From Paenibacillus oryzisoli (GTDB lineage: Bacteria; Bacillota; Bacilli; Paenibacillales; NBRC-103111), in NCBI RefSeq assembly GCF_001653565.1, contig NZ_LYPB01000092.1:282140-346139 (forward strand): a stretch of DNA of 64,000 nt, in the 5' to 3' direction. The translations under genes and the position numbers were made by a program. The notes below the pieces were generated by a model. It saw nothing but the letters and a program-made list of their open reading frames with translations, had not been told where the DNA came from and searched no databases. This document shows, piece after piece, positions 27,138 to 35,642 of this stretch. Numbering within the stretch: position 1 is the stretch's first letter; every line of letters begins with the position of its first letter.

Positions 27138-27215
27138 TCATATGAATAAACTAAGAAATAGGATAAGCAATACGAATAATATGAGAATAAGCAATCTCAG
27201 TCGGTCTTTTGGCAT
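27138..27215 (-). CDS. Predicted 25-residue membrane peptide
   Basis: ATG 27215 to TGA 27138 encodes 25 residues: a short basic start (MPKDRLR) and one uninterrupted hydrophobic helix of Leu, Ile, Val and Phe. A GAGGG-like site lies 9 nt upstream, and the gene sits between another small gene (27257) and a terminator. Single-helix peptides of this size are common in spore-formers, but this one is supported only by layout and composition. Confidence 0.4.
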   Translation of the reverse strand: MPKDRLRLLILILFVLLILFLSLFI

Positions 27216-27256
27216 GAGTGCCGTCCCTCGCTTCATTAATTTTGCACCGTTTATAC

Positions 27257-27394
27257 TCATTGCGGCGGTTGTCCTGATGCTTTTCTCACTTCATTCGCTA
27301 GTCGATTAAATTCCTTCTGTGCTTCCGGATCTGAGGTCGCGAAATAGGCAGCAGACAAGAAAGCTATTATCTTGTTCGCATCTTCCACAGTCAT
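27257..27394 (-). CDS. Small 45-residue hypothetical protein
   Basis: An open frame on the minus strand with AGAGGAGG upstream of two adjacent ATG codons (27397 and 27394), giving MTVEDANKIIAFLSAAYFAT and about 25 more residues. Soluble, amphipathic, no known motif. It lies between the papain-like protease gene (27427) and the 25-residue membrane peptide, all on the same strand. The excellent ribosome site is the main support. Confidence 0.55.
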   Translation of the reverse strand: MTVEDANKIIAFLSAAYFATSDPEAQKEFNRLANEVRKASGQPPQ

Positions 27395-27426
27395 CATTGC
27401 AAAAGGCCTCCTCTAATCAAACATAT

Positions 27427-28185
27427 TTATTTGCCAGTCCAGTAATCAAAAGTCAGTGATTTATTTCTGAAAAAAGAATAAGGAATGTAGCAATAACCTG
27501 CATCTCCCCACGCCGTTCCCCATGAGTTACGAGCTATAATGACACCTTTTCCTTTGTCCTTACCATCCCTATACCCAACAGCAAGCAGCGCATGACCGCC
27601 AAGAAGTCTTTCTTTCTTCCGATTGGGGTAAGGAATCTTACCCGTTGTTGATGCTGTCTTATTCTCGAATGAGGCGTAGAGCCATATACCAAATACCACA
27701 GGCGATCCATCCGCGAGCGAAGCCTTTATTCCGGCTAAATCATGGATGCGATGATAACCGTCAATACGATAATATCTAGCAAGTGTCTCCGCTTCATAAT
27801 TCGGTGTATTACGAAAATTTGCAATCTCATAAGGCCATACTTCCTCTGGGCATACACCTGTTTTATGAAGTACTTTGAGCCCATCACGGATTGTAGCCCC
27901 TGCGTCCTGGTCAATCGTGTTCTCAAGCTCACGTTCATGCCAGTAATGGAATAGACGTGATAAACGTGTTGGGTTCTCTTCCTCCGCGCGCAGCCAGAAC
28001 TCTCGCAGTCCACTTACAATAGCATTGGAAGTACATGAACCCAGAGATCCTTGATTGACGATCGGAGAGAGTTTGCTTCGCAAATCGATTCTCTTTGGCA
28101 ATTGCGATTCCCGAATATAATTGACACTCCTGTATGTGAAATCACGAAAATCGCGAGGATCCTGTTTGACTGTGTATTTCCGCAT
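27427..28185 (-). CDS. Papain-family (C1) cysteine protease
   Basis: A 252-residue protein with the complete catalytic set: Gln and Cys in NQGSLGSCTSNA near residue 50, His in GGHALLAVGYRDG near 200, and Asn in ARNSWGTAWGDAGY near 220. No signal peptide or pro-domain of usual length is visible, so it may act inside the cell or spore. C1 peptidases are uncommon in Bacillota. AGGAGG precedes the ATG at 28185. Nearby spoVA genes hint at, but do not prove, a spore role. Confidence 0.85.
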   Translation of the reverse strand: MRKYTVKQDPRDFRDFTYRSVNYIRESQLPKRIDLRSKLSPIVNQGSLGSCTSNAIVSGLREFWLRAEEENPTRLSRLFHYWHERELENTIDQDAGATIRDGLKVLHKTGVCPEEVWPYEIANFRNTPNYEAETLARYYRIDGYHRIHDLAGIKASLADGSPVVFGIWLYASFENKTASTTGKIPYPNRKKERLLGGHALLAVGYRDGKDKGKGVIIARNSWGTAWGDAGYCYIPYSFFRNKSLTFDYWTGK

Positions 28186-28251
28186 ACCTGTACCTCCTAA
28201 GAAGCCTAATCGCCGAGTACTCCAGTGTATTCACCCATAGGCAGGAGCGTG

Positions 28252-28292
28252 CAAAAAAGAGCCCGACTTCATTAATGAAGTTCGGACTCTTC
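28252..28292 (-). terminator. Terminator after the DUF6081-like gene
   Basis: Imperfect stem AAGAGCCCGACTTCA / TGAAGTTCGGACTCTT with a TTAA loop; on the minus strand it is followed by six T. Confidence 0.85.
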
Positions 28293-28305
28293 AGTATTCA
28301 TCCTC

Positions 28306-29034
28306 TTATTCCGTTACTGTAACCGTTACAGGCGACCACTCACCGATAATTGTCTGCCCATGTAAGGAAACACTGCCTTGCGGTGTTAAATCCTTCTCGG
28401 TCATCATGCCTAAGGCAACTGTAAAACGATTGAATTTGATCGGTACATTCTTTTCACGCCGCACTTCCACACCATTCACATAGAAAATGACTTCGTCATT
28501 CCCGCGCTGATACGTAATTTTGTACGTATTGAACTCACGTGGTTGGAAATCTGTTTCCTCTTTGAAAATACAGAAGAATCGCGTTTTGTCCGTCTCTGGC
28601 ACTTGTACACCAGGGAACGGAAGCACCGCATATACACTCGCATATTTATCATTGCCCGCAAAGAAATCCAGCGCTGCACCTGTTGTAAAATCAAGCAAAT
28701 TCAAGGAAACGAAGCCATCATACAAATCATTGGGCTCTGTGTTCTGCGTGCGTGCACGGATCTGTAGCTCGAAGGAAATTTCTCCTTCTTCGGGCACTTC
28801 CACCTCTTGAGCAGAATAATACATATGCTTCGCGTTATCTAGAAACTGAACATAGTCATTTTTGCGGCTAAGCGTCGCACGTGCATACAGAATGCCGTTA
28901 CGAACAATAATCGTCGCATTCGGTTCTCTGAATTCCCAGAAGGAGCCATCCGGCATCGGGAATCCACCTATTTTCCAAACTTCACCTTCCGATAAGATCG
29001 TGTGAAAATCACCAATTGTCCATTGTTTGCTCAT
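28306..29034 (-). CDS. DUF6081-like beta-sandwich protein
   Basis: A 242-residue soluble protein rich in beta-strand patterns (ILYARATLSRKNDYVQFLDN, then FYVNGVEVRRE near the end), resembling DUF6081/concanavalin-like proteins that may bind or cleave carbohydrate. ATG 29034 is used because GAGG lies 9 nt upstream; a GTG at 29049 overlaps that site. No signal peptide. Function unknown; identification is by general pattern only. Confidence 0.6.
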   Translation of the reverse strand: MSKQWTIGDFHTILSEGEVWKIGGFPMPDGSFWEFREPNATIIVRNGILYARATLSRKNDYVQFLDNAKHMYYSAQEVEVPEEGEISFELQIRARTQNTEPNDLYDGFVSLNLLDFTTGAALDFFAGNDKYASVYAVLPFPGVQVPETDKTRFFCIFKEETDFQPREFNTYKITYQRGNDEVIFYVNGVEVRREKNVPIKFNRFTVALGMMTEKDLTPQGSVSLHGQTIIGEWSPVTVTVTE

Positions 29035-29064
29035 CTCGTATGACCTCACTTTGTTGTGATTAGT

Positions 29065-29991
29065 TTATTGAATAATAGCTTGTACGACCAATGCCAACAT
29101 CATGATTAAGCCGCCCCTAGTTGTTGCTTGGAGCGATGCACCCATTAAAGGCAGATAGGCAGGAGAAGGATTCTCTGACTTCAAACTACGATATACCCTG
29201 TAAAATGGCACGGCTGTCACTAGTGCTAGAAGGGTATAGTAAGGGAACACATCCATCCCTACGCACAAAATCAAACTCAGATATGACAATGCAAATAAAA
29301 ATTTGGAGAATACGAGTGCTCGCTTCTCGCCCCAGACAACGACTAACGTTCGCTTGCCCGCACTTTGATCTGCTTTCCAGTGAAGGAAATGATGATTAAA
29401 TAAAATTAAGGTAGTCAATAAGCCGATTGGCAAAGAAAGCATAATGGGCCGATAATCTACTTGCATGGTCTGCACGTAATAACTGCCTAGTGTTGGTAGA
29501 ACACCAAATGAAAGCAAGATCGCAATCTCGCTATATCCCTTGCCGCGATAACCAAATTTGATAGGCGGAGCCACGTAGAAATAGGCAATCAAAGCACCTA
29601 AACCACCGAATACAAGAACGAGCCAACCGCTGCTAATACTTAAGATCAGACCACAAATAAGTGCTATAGCAAAAAATGACCATGTTAAAAAACTAAACGT
29701 TCGCTCAGGTATCGTGCCATTGGCCAGGAAACCTGAATTCGTCGAAATCGTTGAGGCTGTTTCTATAGCTGCCGTATCAATACCATTGCGAAAATCCCAT
29801 AAGTCATTGATCATATTCGAGAATAAGTGCGCAGCGATAGATCCAATGAAGGTTAGAATAAAAAGAAAAGGATGAAATGTATCATTCCACACGATAGATC
29901 CTAATCCGCCCAAAACAACGGGAATAACCATGACTGGAATAACCCGAAATCGTGATGCTTTCAATAATAACGTTAAGTTGAGGTTATTCAT
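29065..29991 (-). CDS. UbiA/MenA-family prenyltransferase
   Basis: A 308-residue membrane protein with about eight hydrophobic segments. The first Asp-rich motif NMINDLWDFRNGID is near residue 65 and the second DQSAGKRTLVVVWG near 195. UbiA enzymes attach polyprenyl chains to aromatic acceptors; MenA (menaquinone) is the nearest functional relative, but no men genes are nearby, so the acceptor is open. AAAGGGA precedes the ATG. Confidence 0.8.
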   Translation of the reverse strand: MNNLNLTLLLKASRFRVIPVMVIPVVLGGLGSIVWNDTFHPFLFILTFIGSIAAHLFSNMINDLWDFRNGIDTAAIETASTISTNSGFLANGTIPERTFSFLTWSFFAIALICGLILSISSGWLVLVFGGLGALIAYFYVAPPIKFGYRGKGYSEIAILLSFGVLPTLGSYYVQTMQVDYRPIMLSLPIGLLTTLILFNHHFLHWKADQSAGKRTLVVVWGEKRALVFSKFLFALSYLSLILCVGMDVFPYYTLLALVTAVPFYRVYRSLKSENPSPAYLPLMGASLQATTRGGLIMMLALVVQAIIQ

Positions 29992-30118
29992 TTCTCACGT
30001 CCCTTTCAACGAAAATTGCTCTGCTATTCATACTATCCCAATCCTAGTAGCACTTCAAGTAACTTTCTATTCCCCCAAAACCACCGTATTCCAGCTCTGG
30101 TAAATAGTCGGAAAATGA

Positions 30119-30155
30119 AACAAGGATGCTAGAGTCATCTCTAGACATCCTTGCT
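30119..30155 (-). terminator. Terminator downstream of rhaM-like gene
   Basis: CAAGGATG-CTAGAG / CTCTAG-CATCCTTG stem with a short loop, followed by TTT on the minus strand, 13 nt past the stop. Confidence 0.8.
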
Positions 30156-30167
30156 CAAATTATCATT

Positions 30168-30494
30168 TTATTTGAGATAGAAAACTTCACGCATCGGCGT
30201 AATCGGTACGGCTTCACGGAAATCGAAGGAACCTACAACCATTTTGGACGTTATGGCATTCCAGCGATTACATGCATCACTCTCTGCAAGATAAGCGAAC
30301 GCAGCTTCTACATCATCACACAGGAATACATAGAAAAATTGCGCGCCATTCTGAAAGATGGAGTAATCTCGGAATCCCGCTTTACTATGTTCTTCCATAA
30401 TTTCTGGCCAAGGAGCTAAGTGCATCTTCACATATTCCTCAAGATCTTCTTCGCGAATCGTCCATGTCCAAGCAAATTTACCGCTATTTTGCAT
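30168..30494 (-). CDS. L-rhamnose mutarotase-family protein
   Basis: A 108-residue protein of the RhaM/RhaU fold, which interconverts alpha and beta L-rhamnose. Matching segments are EEYVKMHLAPWPEIMEEHSK, GFRDYSIF and CNRWNAI. ATG 30494 has AGAGGG 9 nt upstream; an earlier start at 30515 overlaps it. Located 25 nt after a cupin gene and near a GH4 glycosidase, in keeping with pectin or rhamnogalacturonan sugar use. The exact sugar is not certain. Confidence 0.75.
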   Translation of the reverse strand: MQNSGKFAWTWTIREEDLEEYVKMHLAPWPEIMEEHSKAGFRDYSIFQNGAQFFYVFLCDDVEAAFAYLAESDACNRWNAITSKMVVGSFDFREAVPITPMREVFYLK

Positions 30495-30519
30495 ATCGTT
30501 CAGCCCTCTCTGCAAATGG

Positions 30520-30837
30520 TTATCTTTTTACCAAATCTTCTCGAATCGGTGTAAATACATCTAGAAGTGCGGAGTCCTCCAATGCGGTAACCCCATGCTT
30601 CGCCCCACTTGGTATATAAATCGTTTGACCTTGCTCAATAACCGTAACAACGCCATCGATTGTGAATTCAATTTTACCTTTTAAGCAATATGACATTTGT
30701 TCATGAACATGGCTATGCTGATATCCAATGGCCCCAGGTTCAAAGTGAACCTCCATCATCATTAAACCTACCTCTGCTTTCAAAATGCAGCGAGTCACGC
30801 CTGGTTCTGCAGCTTCCCATACGCCAATATTAGACAT
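30520..30837 (-). CDS. Small cupin-domain protein
   Basis: A 105-residue single-domain cupin with metal-ligand motifs HSHVHEQMSYCLKG near residue 48 and IPSGAKHGVTAL near 82. Small cupins of this sort act as sugar or uronate isomerases, or as sensors. ATG 30837 follows AAAGGGG by 8 nt; the longer frame from 30909 is not supported. Probably co-transcribed with the mutarotase-like gene. Confidence 0.75.
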   Translation of the reverse strand: MSNIGVWEAAEPGVTRCILKAEVGLMMMEVHFEPGAIGYQHSHVHEQMSYCLKGKIEFTIDGVVTVIEQGQTIYIPSGAKHGVTALEDSALLDVFTPIREDLVKR

Positions 30838-30968
30838 CTGACTTTCCCCTTTCGTTATACAACGCTTCCATCCAAAATAAAAAAAGAAGGACCGCAAGCA
30901 GCCCTTCACTTACCTAGCAATTATACTCGAAAAGCACCCAAATGAACATACTTGAAAACAAACGAACA

Positions 30969-32474
30969 TTAGGCTGTTGTCGACGCACGATCCTTTCCTT
31001 TGTCTGCTTCACCTGCGTTCTTATTCGCTGCTTCACGATCTTGTTGCATATCAGCGACCGTTTTCACCTTCACACGAGCAGCTCCTTCATACTCACGCGT
31101 CGGAATGAGGTTGCCCGCTGCAAGACGTTGTTTGGCTTCAGCTATCGCGGCACTATATTGCGGCAACCATGCCTCTTGTGCTACTAACATCTCGTCAACC
31201 ATTTGCCAAATTTCCTTTGGATTGCAGACAGCTCCTACGAGCGGATCCATCATAAAAGCTTGACGCAACAGCTTATCATCTCCATGAACTGCTGCCTCTA
31301 CGGCTAAGCGCTGAACAGAAATGGAGACATTACACACCGCCGCTGGTCCTAGTGGCAGTTCACCAACATGCGGCATGGAAATGCCGTTGCGATCGACATA
31401 GCCTGGTGCTTCAATAATCGCATCATCGGGTAAATTCGAAATCACGCCCCTATTGACCAAGTTAAAATGACCACGGTAGACGCGTCCTGTTTCTAGGCCC
31501 TCGATAATGTAGGAACCGTGTTCTTCACTTCGCTTCTCGCTCGCATAAACGAATGCCGGATCCTTCATCCAATTCGGGAAATCCGTTTCGAACCAACGTC
31601 GACCCTCTGTGCACACTCGCAAGTATCCACCTGTTTCACCGTTAATCCAAGACCCCATATCAATCCAATCTCCAATTTCGCTTGCCCTTTTCCGATACCA
31701 AGGAACATATTCGCTCAGATGGCCATTGGACTCCGTACTGTAGTAGCCAAAGCGGCGCAGCATATCAATGCGAACCTTCTCTGTTCGTGCATACTCGGCA
31801 TGATTTTCAAATGCTTCTAACAGGCCTGCCGTCAAATCCTTCCCTTCATGGGAAGCTTGGATATACCAGGTTTGATGGTTAATGCCTGCACAGATAATGT
31901 CCACGTCTTTCTTATCCAAGCCATACACGTTTGCAATTTGATGATGGCCATGCTGGACGCCGTGGCAAAGACCAATTGTACGAACACCGCCATATTTGTT
32001 ACAGGCCCATGTTAGCATGGCCATTGGGTTGGCGTAATTTAACAACGTAACATCTGGCGCAGCGACTTCGCGAATATCTTGGCAAATGCGAAGCATTTCA
32101 GAAATGCCGCGTTGACCGTACATGATGCCACCTGCACATAATGTGTCCCCTACGCATTGATCGACACCATATTTCAAGGGAATATCCACATCTGTTGCAA
32201 AAGCCTCTAGACCACCTACTCGTATTGTACAAAGCACATATTTGGCCCCTTCTAGTGCTTCCCTGCGATCCGTTGTGGCTTGGATCTCAATCGATAAGCC
32301 ATTCTCATGGATATCACGTTGACACAGCTCTGTTACCATCTCTAAATTGTGCGAATTAATGTCTGTAAAAGCCACTTGAATATTATGAAATTCGGGTACA
32401 GCTAATAAATCTCGAAGTAGTCCACGTGTAAATCCAATACTCCCTGCGCCAATAAACGCTACCTTAAATGCCAT
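30969..32474 (-). CDS. GH4-family glycosidase (alpha-galactosidase or alpha-galacturonidase)
   Basis: A 501-residue NAD- and metal-dependent GH4 enzyme. The NAD site is KVAFIGAGSIGFTRGLLRDL at the N-terminus; the family segments NYANPMAMLTW, GLCHGVQHGH and CAGINHQTWYI carry metal and catalytic ligands. GH4 covers MelA-type alpha-galactosidases and LplD-type alpha-galacturonidases; the neighbouring kdu genes make the second attractive. ATG 32474 has AGAGGG 8 nt upstream. The last 25 residues are charged and low in complexity. The AraC gene upstream on the same strand is the likely regulator. Confidence 0.88.
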   Translation of the reverse strand: MAFKVAFIGAGSIGFTRGLLRDLLAVPEFHNIQVAFTDINSHNLEMVTELCQRDIHENGLSIEIQATTDRREALEGAKYVLCTIRVGGLEAFATDVDIPLKYGVDQCVGDTLCAGGIMYGQRGISEMLRICQDIREVAAPDVTLLNYANPMAMLTWACNKYGGVRTIGLCHGVQHGHHQIANVYGLDKKDVDIICAGINHQTWYIQASHEGKDLTAGLLEAFENHAEYARTEKVRIDMLRRFGYYSTESNGHLSEYVPWYRKRASEIGDWIDMGSWINGETGGYLRVCTEGRRWFETDFPNWMKDPAFVYASEKRSEEHGSYIIEGLETGRVYRGHFNLVNRGVISNLPDDAIIEAPGYVDRNGISMPHVGELPLGPAAVCNVSISVQRLAVEAAVHGDDKLLRQAFMMDPLVGAVCNPKEIWQMVDEMLVAQEAWLPQYSAAIAEAKQRLAAGNLIPTREYEGAARVKVKTVADMQQDREAANKNAGEADKGKDRASTTA

Positions 32475-32580
32475 ATTTATCGCCCTCTCTATCACTTCGT
32501 CTACGCTCACATTGTATCAAGCAATAGAGAGAAACCGTTATCAAATTCCTAACTTGATTGTTCTCCAAATGTCAAAAATT

Positions 32581-33525
32581 CTAACTTCCTTCGGGATACA
32601 TATGTTTGTGTGTGTTTATTGACTTACGATACTCCGTAGGCGTTAAGTTCGTATGCGCTTTGAACAGCATATGAAAATACTGCCGGCTGCCCACGCCAAT
32701 ATAATCCGAAATATCTGCGATCGGAATGTCTGTTTCGAGCAACAACATTTGTGCTTTTTCCATTCTGATTTCCGTTAAGTATGTCATTAGGGTTTGTCCT
32801 GTTACCGTTTTGAATACCCGTTGTAAGTAGCCTGGATGTAAGTTCACAGCCCCCGCTATTTCTTTCACTTGAATCTCACGATCATAATTCTGGTGCATAT
32901 AATCCATGCTTTTCTTCACATACCATTCGCTTTGTACCACACTGCTATTGGCAGATTCACGACTTAATCGCGCGATTCGGATCAACAGTTGCGCAATTAA
33001 GAGTTGAATCATGCTCTCGCTCTTGTCAGCCTGTTTATCTAGCTCGAGCACCAAACTTTTCATCACATGATAAACTTCATCAGGATCCCGCAGCACCAAA
33101 TAAGGGCTCTGAACCTCCAATAAAGAGTTCAGCTGCTTCTCGTCCGCGGCAAGTAGTTGCAAGGAGGGCATCACGCCTTGATGCGGCGTTAAGCGAAATT
33201 CCACATTGAGCATGCGACACGGCTCCTCATCTTCAACAATAAGACGATGCGAAACATTTGCATTGAGGAGTATGAACTCCCCTTTTTTTAACCTAACCCG
33301 CTCAGTTCGTGTTGAGGAAAGCTGTATCTCTACTTCACAGAACCCTTGAATCGTATACATAATTTCTGTCGCATCATGACGATGAAAGGGCATATGAAAA
33401 CCTTGCCATTGTTTAAAATAATAAGCGACCACCTGTGGATGACAGGGATGCTCCGGCAACAAAGCGGGAAATAATCGTGTCGATTGTGGCATCGGTAACT
33501 CCTTTGTATCCGTTCTTACTGTCAT
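32581..33525 (-). CDS. AraC-family transcriptional regulator
   Basis: A 314-residue regulator with an N-terminal cupin-type sensing domain (MPFHRHDATEIMYTIQGFCEVE) and a C-terminal double helix-turn-helix (EIAGAVNLHPGYLQRVFKTV and ADISDYIGVGSRQYFHMLFK, ending LTPTEYRKS). Its place directly upstream of the GH4 gene suggests it activates glycoside use. ATG 33525 has a close GGGGAG site; the frame is open to 33582. Confidence 0.88.
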   Translation of the reverse strand: MTVRTDTKELPMPQSTRLFPALLPEHPCHPQVVAYYFKQWQGFHMPFHRHDATEIMYTIQGFCEVEIQLSSTRTERVRLKKGEFILLNANVSHRLIVEDEEPCRMLNVEFRLTPHQGVMPSLQLLAADEKQLNSLLEVQSPYLVLRDPDEVYHVMKSLVLELDKQADKSESMIQLLIAQLLIRIARLSRESANSSVVQSEWYVKKSMDYMHQNYDREIQVKEIAGAVNLHPGYLQRVFKTVTGQTLMTYLTEIRMEKAQMLLLETDIPIADISDYIGVGSRQYFHMLFKAHTNLTPTEYRKSINTHKHMYPEGS

Positions 33526-33549
33526 TGTACTCCCCTGTACACGAAAATA

Positions 33550-33574
33550 AAATCCCTTCGCGAGGAAGGGATTT
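33550..33574 (-). terminator. Terminator after the small acidic-protein gene
   Basis: AAATCCCTTC / GAAGGGATTT stem with a GCGAG loop, then ATTTTATTTT on the minus strand. It separates the 33601 gene from araC. Confidence 0.85.
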
Positions 33575-33600
33575 ATCTTCAATCAGATGGAATTGAATTC

Positions 33601-33768
33601 TCACTCTATTCCTTCGTTGTCGTCATCGTTCGAGAATGAATGTCGCAAATTATCCACGATTTCTGCCACAGCTTCACTAATCATATCCGTTGGAGTCGTA
33701 TCTTCCTCATCAGGCTGAGTTGGAATTGTATCATTGCATACACGATCGAAATAGTGACTTTTATCCAT
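33601..33768 (-). CDS. Small acidic hypothetical protein
   Basis: A 55-residue, strongly acidic protein ending in an Asp/Asn/Glu-rich tail (SFSNDDDNEGIE), with a predicted helix in the middle (MISEAVAEIVDNLRHSF). ATG 33768 has AAGG 9 nt upstream; the frame is open to 33819. It has its own terminator. Not recognised. Confidence 0.5.
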   Translation of the reverse strand: MDKSHYFDRVCNDTIPTQPDEEDTTPTDMISEAVAEIVDNLRHSFSNDDDNEGIE

Positions 33769-33962
33769 TGGAACACACCTTCTTTCCCAAATGTCCACTC
33801 GTTTGATTGTTTTGTGCAATTCGTTTAGTCTTTATTCACCACATTGGCTTTTTTTGAAACTCTTCGTAAGTTCATCTTGCTTTCATTTCCCTTATGGAGT
33901 AAATTAAACCTATATGAACGTATATCAACATAAATAAACCAACTCTAAGGAGAGATTAACCC

Positions 33963-34796
33963 ATGGATATTCGCTATGCATCCCACCCGAATGAAGTTAA
34001 GCAATTTGATACTGAACGCCTGCAAGCAGAATTTCAAATTCAATCTCTATTTACTGAAAACCAAGTGACATTAGTATACTCCCACGTTGATCGTTTCATC
34101 ATTGGCGGCGTTCTGCCAACAACACAAACGCTTCAATTAGAAGCTGACACCAAAGAAATGGCTGCTGACTATTTCTTAGAGCGCCGCGAGATTGGTATTA
34201 TCAATGTTGGTGCTAGAGGGACAATTACTGTCGATGGTACAGCATATACAATGGATTCCAAAGATTGTATTTACATCGGTCTAGGTTCCAAAGAAATTTC
34301 TTTCGCAAGCGATGATGCAGCCAATCCAGCCAAATTCTACTTCAACTCCACACCAGCTCACACGACGTACCCAACTGTTAAAGTTGCAATCAGCGAAGCG
34401 ACACCTGCTCACCTGGGCAGCATCAATACGTCTAATGAGCGTACAATTTATAAATACATCCACTTGGACGGCGTTCAAAGCTGTCAACTCGTTATGGGTA
34501 TGACACTATTAAAACCAGGTAACATGTGGAATACAATGCCATCGCATACACACAACCGTCGTTCTGAGGTTTACTTCTACTTTGATATGCCAGAAGATGC
34601 GGTTGTCTTCCACATGATGGGCGAGCCGCAACAAACACGTCACGTTGTTATGCGCAATGAGCAAGCGGTTATCTCACCAAGTTGGTCCATTCACAGCGGT
34701 GTAGGTACGAACAACTACACATTTATCTGGGGTATGGCTGGCGAGAATCAAATGTTCAACGATATGGATGCAGTTGCTATGCAAGATTTGAAATAA
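33963..34796 (+). CDS. kduI: 5-keto-4-deoxyuronate isomerase
   Basis: Converts 5-keto-4-deoxyuronate to 3-deoxy-D-glycero-2,5-hexodiulosonate in pectin and glycosaminoglycan breakdown. The zinc-site region MWNTMPSHTHNRRSEVYFYF near residue 195 is diagnostic, and 277 residues is the family length. AAGGAG lies 9 nt before the ATG. First gene of a four-gene operon with a DeoR regulator, kduD and a TIM-barrel isomerase. Confidence 0.95.
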   Translation: MDIRYASHPNEVKQFDTERLQAEFQIQSLFTENQVTLVYSHVDRFIIGGVLPTTQTLQLEADTKEMAADYFLERREIGIINVGARGTITVDGTAYTMDSKDCIYIGLGSKEISFASDDAANPAKFYFNSTPAHTTYPTVKVAISEATPAHLGSINTSNERTIYKYIHLDGVQSCQLVMGMTLLKPGNMWNTMPSHTHNRRSEVYFYFDMPEDAVVFHMMGEPQQTRHVVMRNEQAVISPSWSIHSGVGTNNYTFIWGMAGENQMFNDMDAVAMQDLK

Positions 34797-34831
34797 TCGG
34801 TAATCTCATTAGAAGAACGGATGAAACTAAG

Positions 34832-35587
34832 GTGAATCCTTTACGCAGATATGAAACGATCATGGAAGTTCTGCTCGCTCAGAAAGAAGTTACTGTGAAT
34901 GAGTTGAGTGAACGTCTTGAAGTAACAGGAAAAACCATTCGCGAGGATTTGGCCAAGCTGGAAGAAAAGGGGCTGCTTATCCGCATTCATGGCGGTGCTA
35001 TGCTAGCTCAAAGTGATCAGTTAGGCATTCTCTCTGCGAAAGAACCGAATATCAAGCATGCTGACAAAAAATCGGAGATTGCCTCTCTCGCACTCCGATA
35101 CATCCAACCTCGCGATATCATCGCATTGGATGGCGGCTCAACAACACTTGAAATTGCTAGGCGGCTGGATAATCAGCCGCTTACTGTTGTCACTAACGAT
35201 TTATATATCATCTCCGAACTTGTCCATAAAGATGAGATTCGGCTTGTCGTGCCCGGCGGATATCGTCTGCGCAACATGCTTGCCGGACCTGAAGCTGTGG
35301 ACTATGTGCGTGGTCTTAACATTCAGAAATCGTTTATTTCTGCCACTGGTGTGCATCTGCTCCATGGCTTTACGATCTATACGAATGATCTTGTTGAGTA
35401 TAAACGTGCCTTGATCAGCTCCAGTGCAACCGTATATGGGGTTATCGATCATTTCAAATTCGGACAGTGTGCATTACGAACATTCGCATCCCTTTCGGAG
35501 GTATCCATGATTCTAACCGATAGCGGGTTGAGTGAGGAAACGGCACAGCAGTTCCGCGACACGGGCATTGGGATTGAAACACTTTAA
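34832..35587 (+). CDS. DeoR-family transcriptional regulator
   Basis: About 251 residues: N-terminal winged helix (LSERLEVTGKTIREDLAKLE then LIRIHGGAM near residue 50) and a C-terminal sugar-phosphate-sensing DeoR domain (IALDGGSTTLEIARRL, TNDLYI). DeoR proteins usually repress sugar catabolic operons and respond to a phosphorylated intermediate. It sits between kduI and kduD and so likely controls them. The start is uncertain: the GTG at 34832 begins the family-like VNPLRRYETIMEVL but has only a weak site. Frame is open further upstream into kduI. Confidence 0.85.
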   Translation: MNPLRRYETIMEVLLAQKEVTVNELSERLEVTGKTIREDLAKLEEKGLLIRIHGGAMLAQSDQLGILSAKEPNIKHADKKSEIASLALRYIQPRDIIALDGGSTTLEIARRLDNQPLTVVTNDLYIISELVHKDEIRLVVPGGYRLRNMLAGPEAVDYVRGLNIQKSFISATGVHLLHGFTIYTNDLVEYKRALISSSATVYGVIDHFKFGQCALRTFASLSEVSMILTDSGLSEETAQQFRDTGIGIETL

Positions 35588-35642
35588 GTGCAAATTGCAA
35601 GATGAAACCTACACATTTCTTTTTTGGGAAAAGGAGTATGTC

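Noticed and set aside
27061-27309. Plus-strand frame after DUF1657
   Set aside because: It starts inside the DUF1657 gene, runs through the terminator stem and overlaps two better-supported minus-strand small genes.
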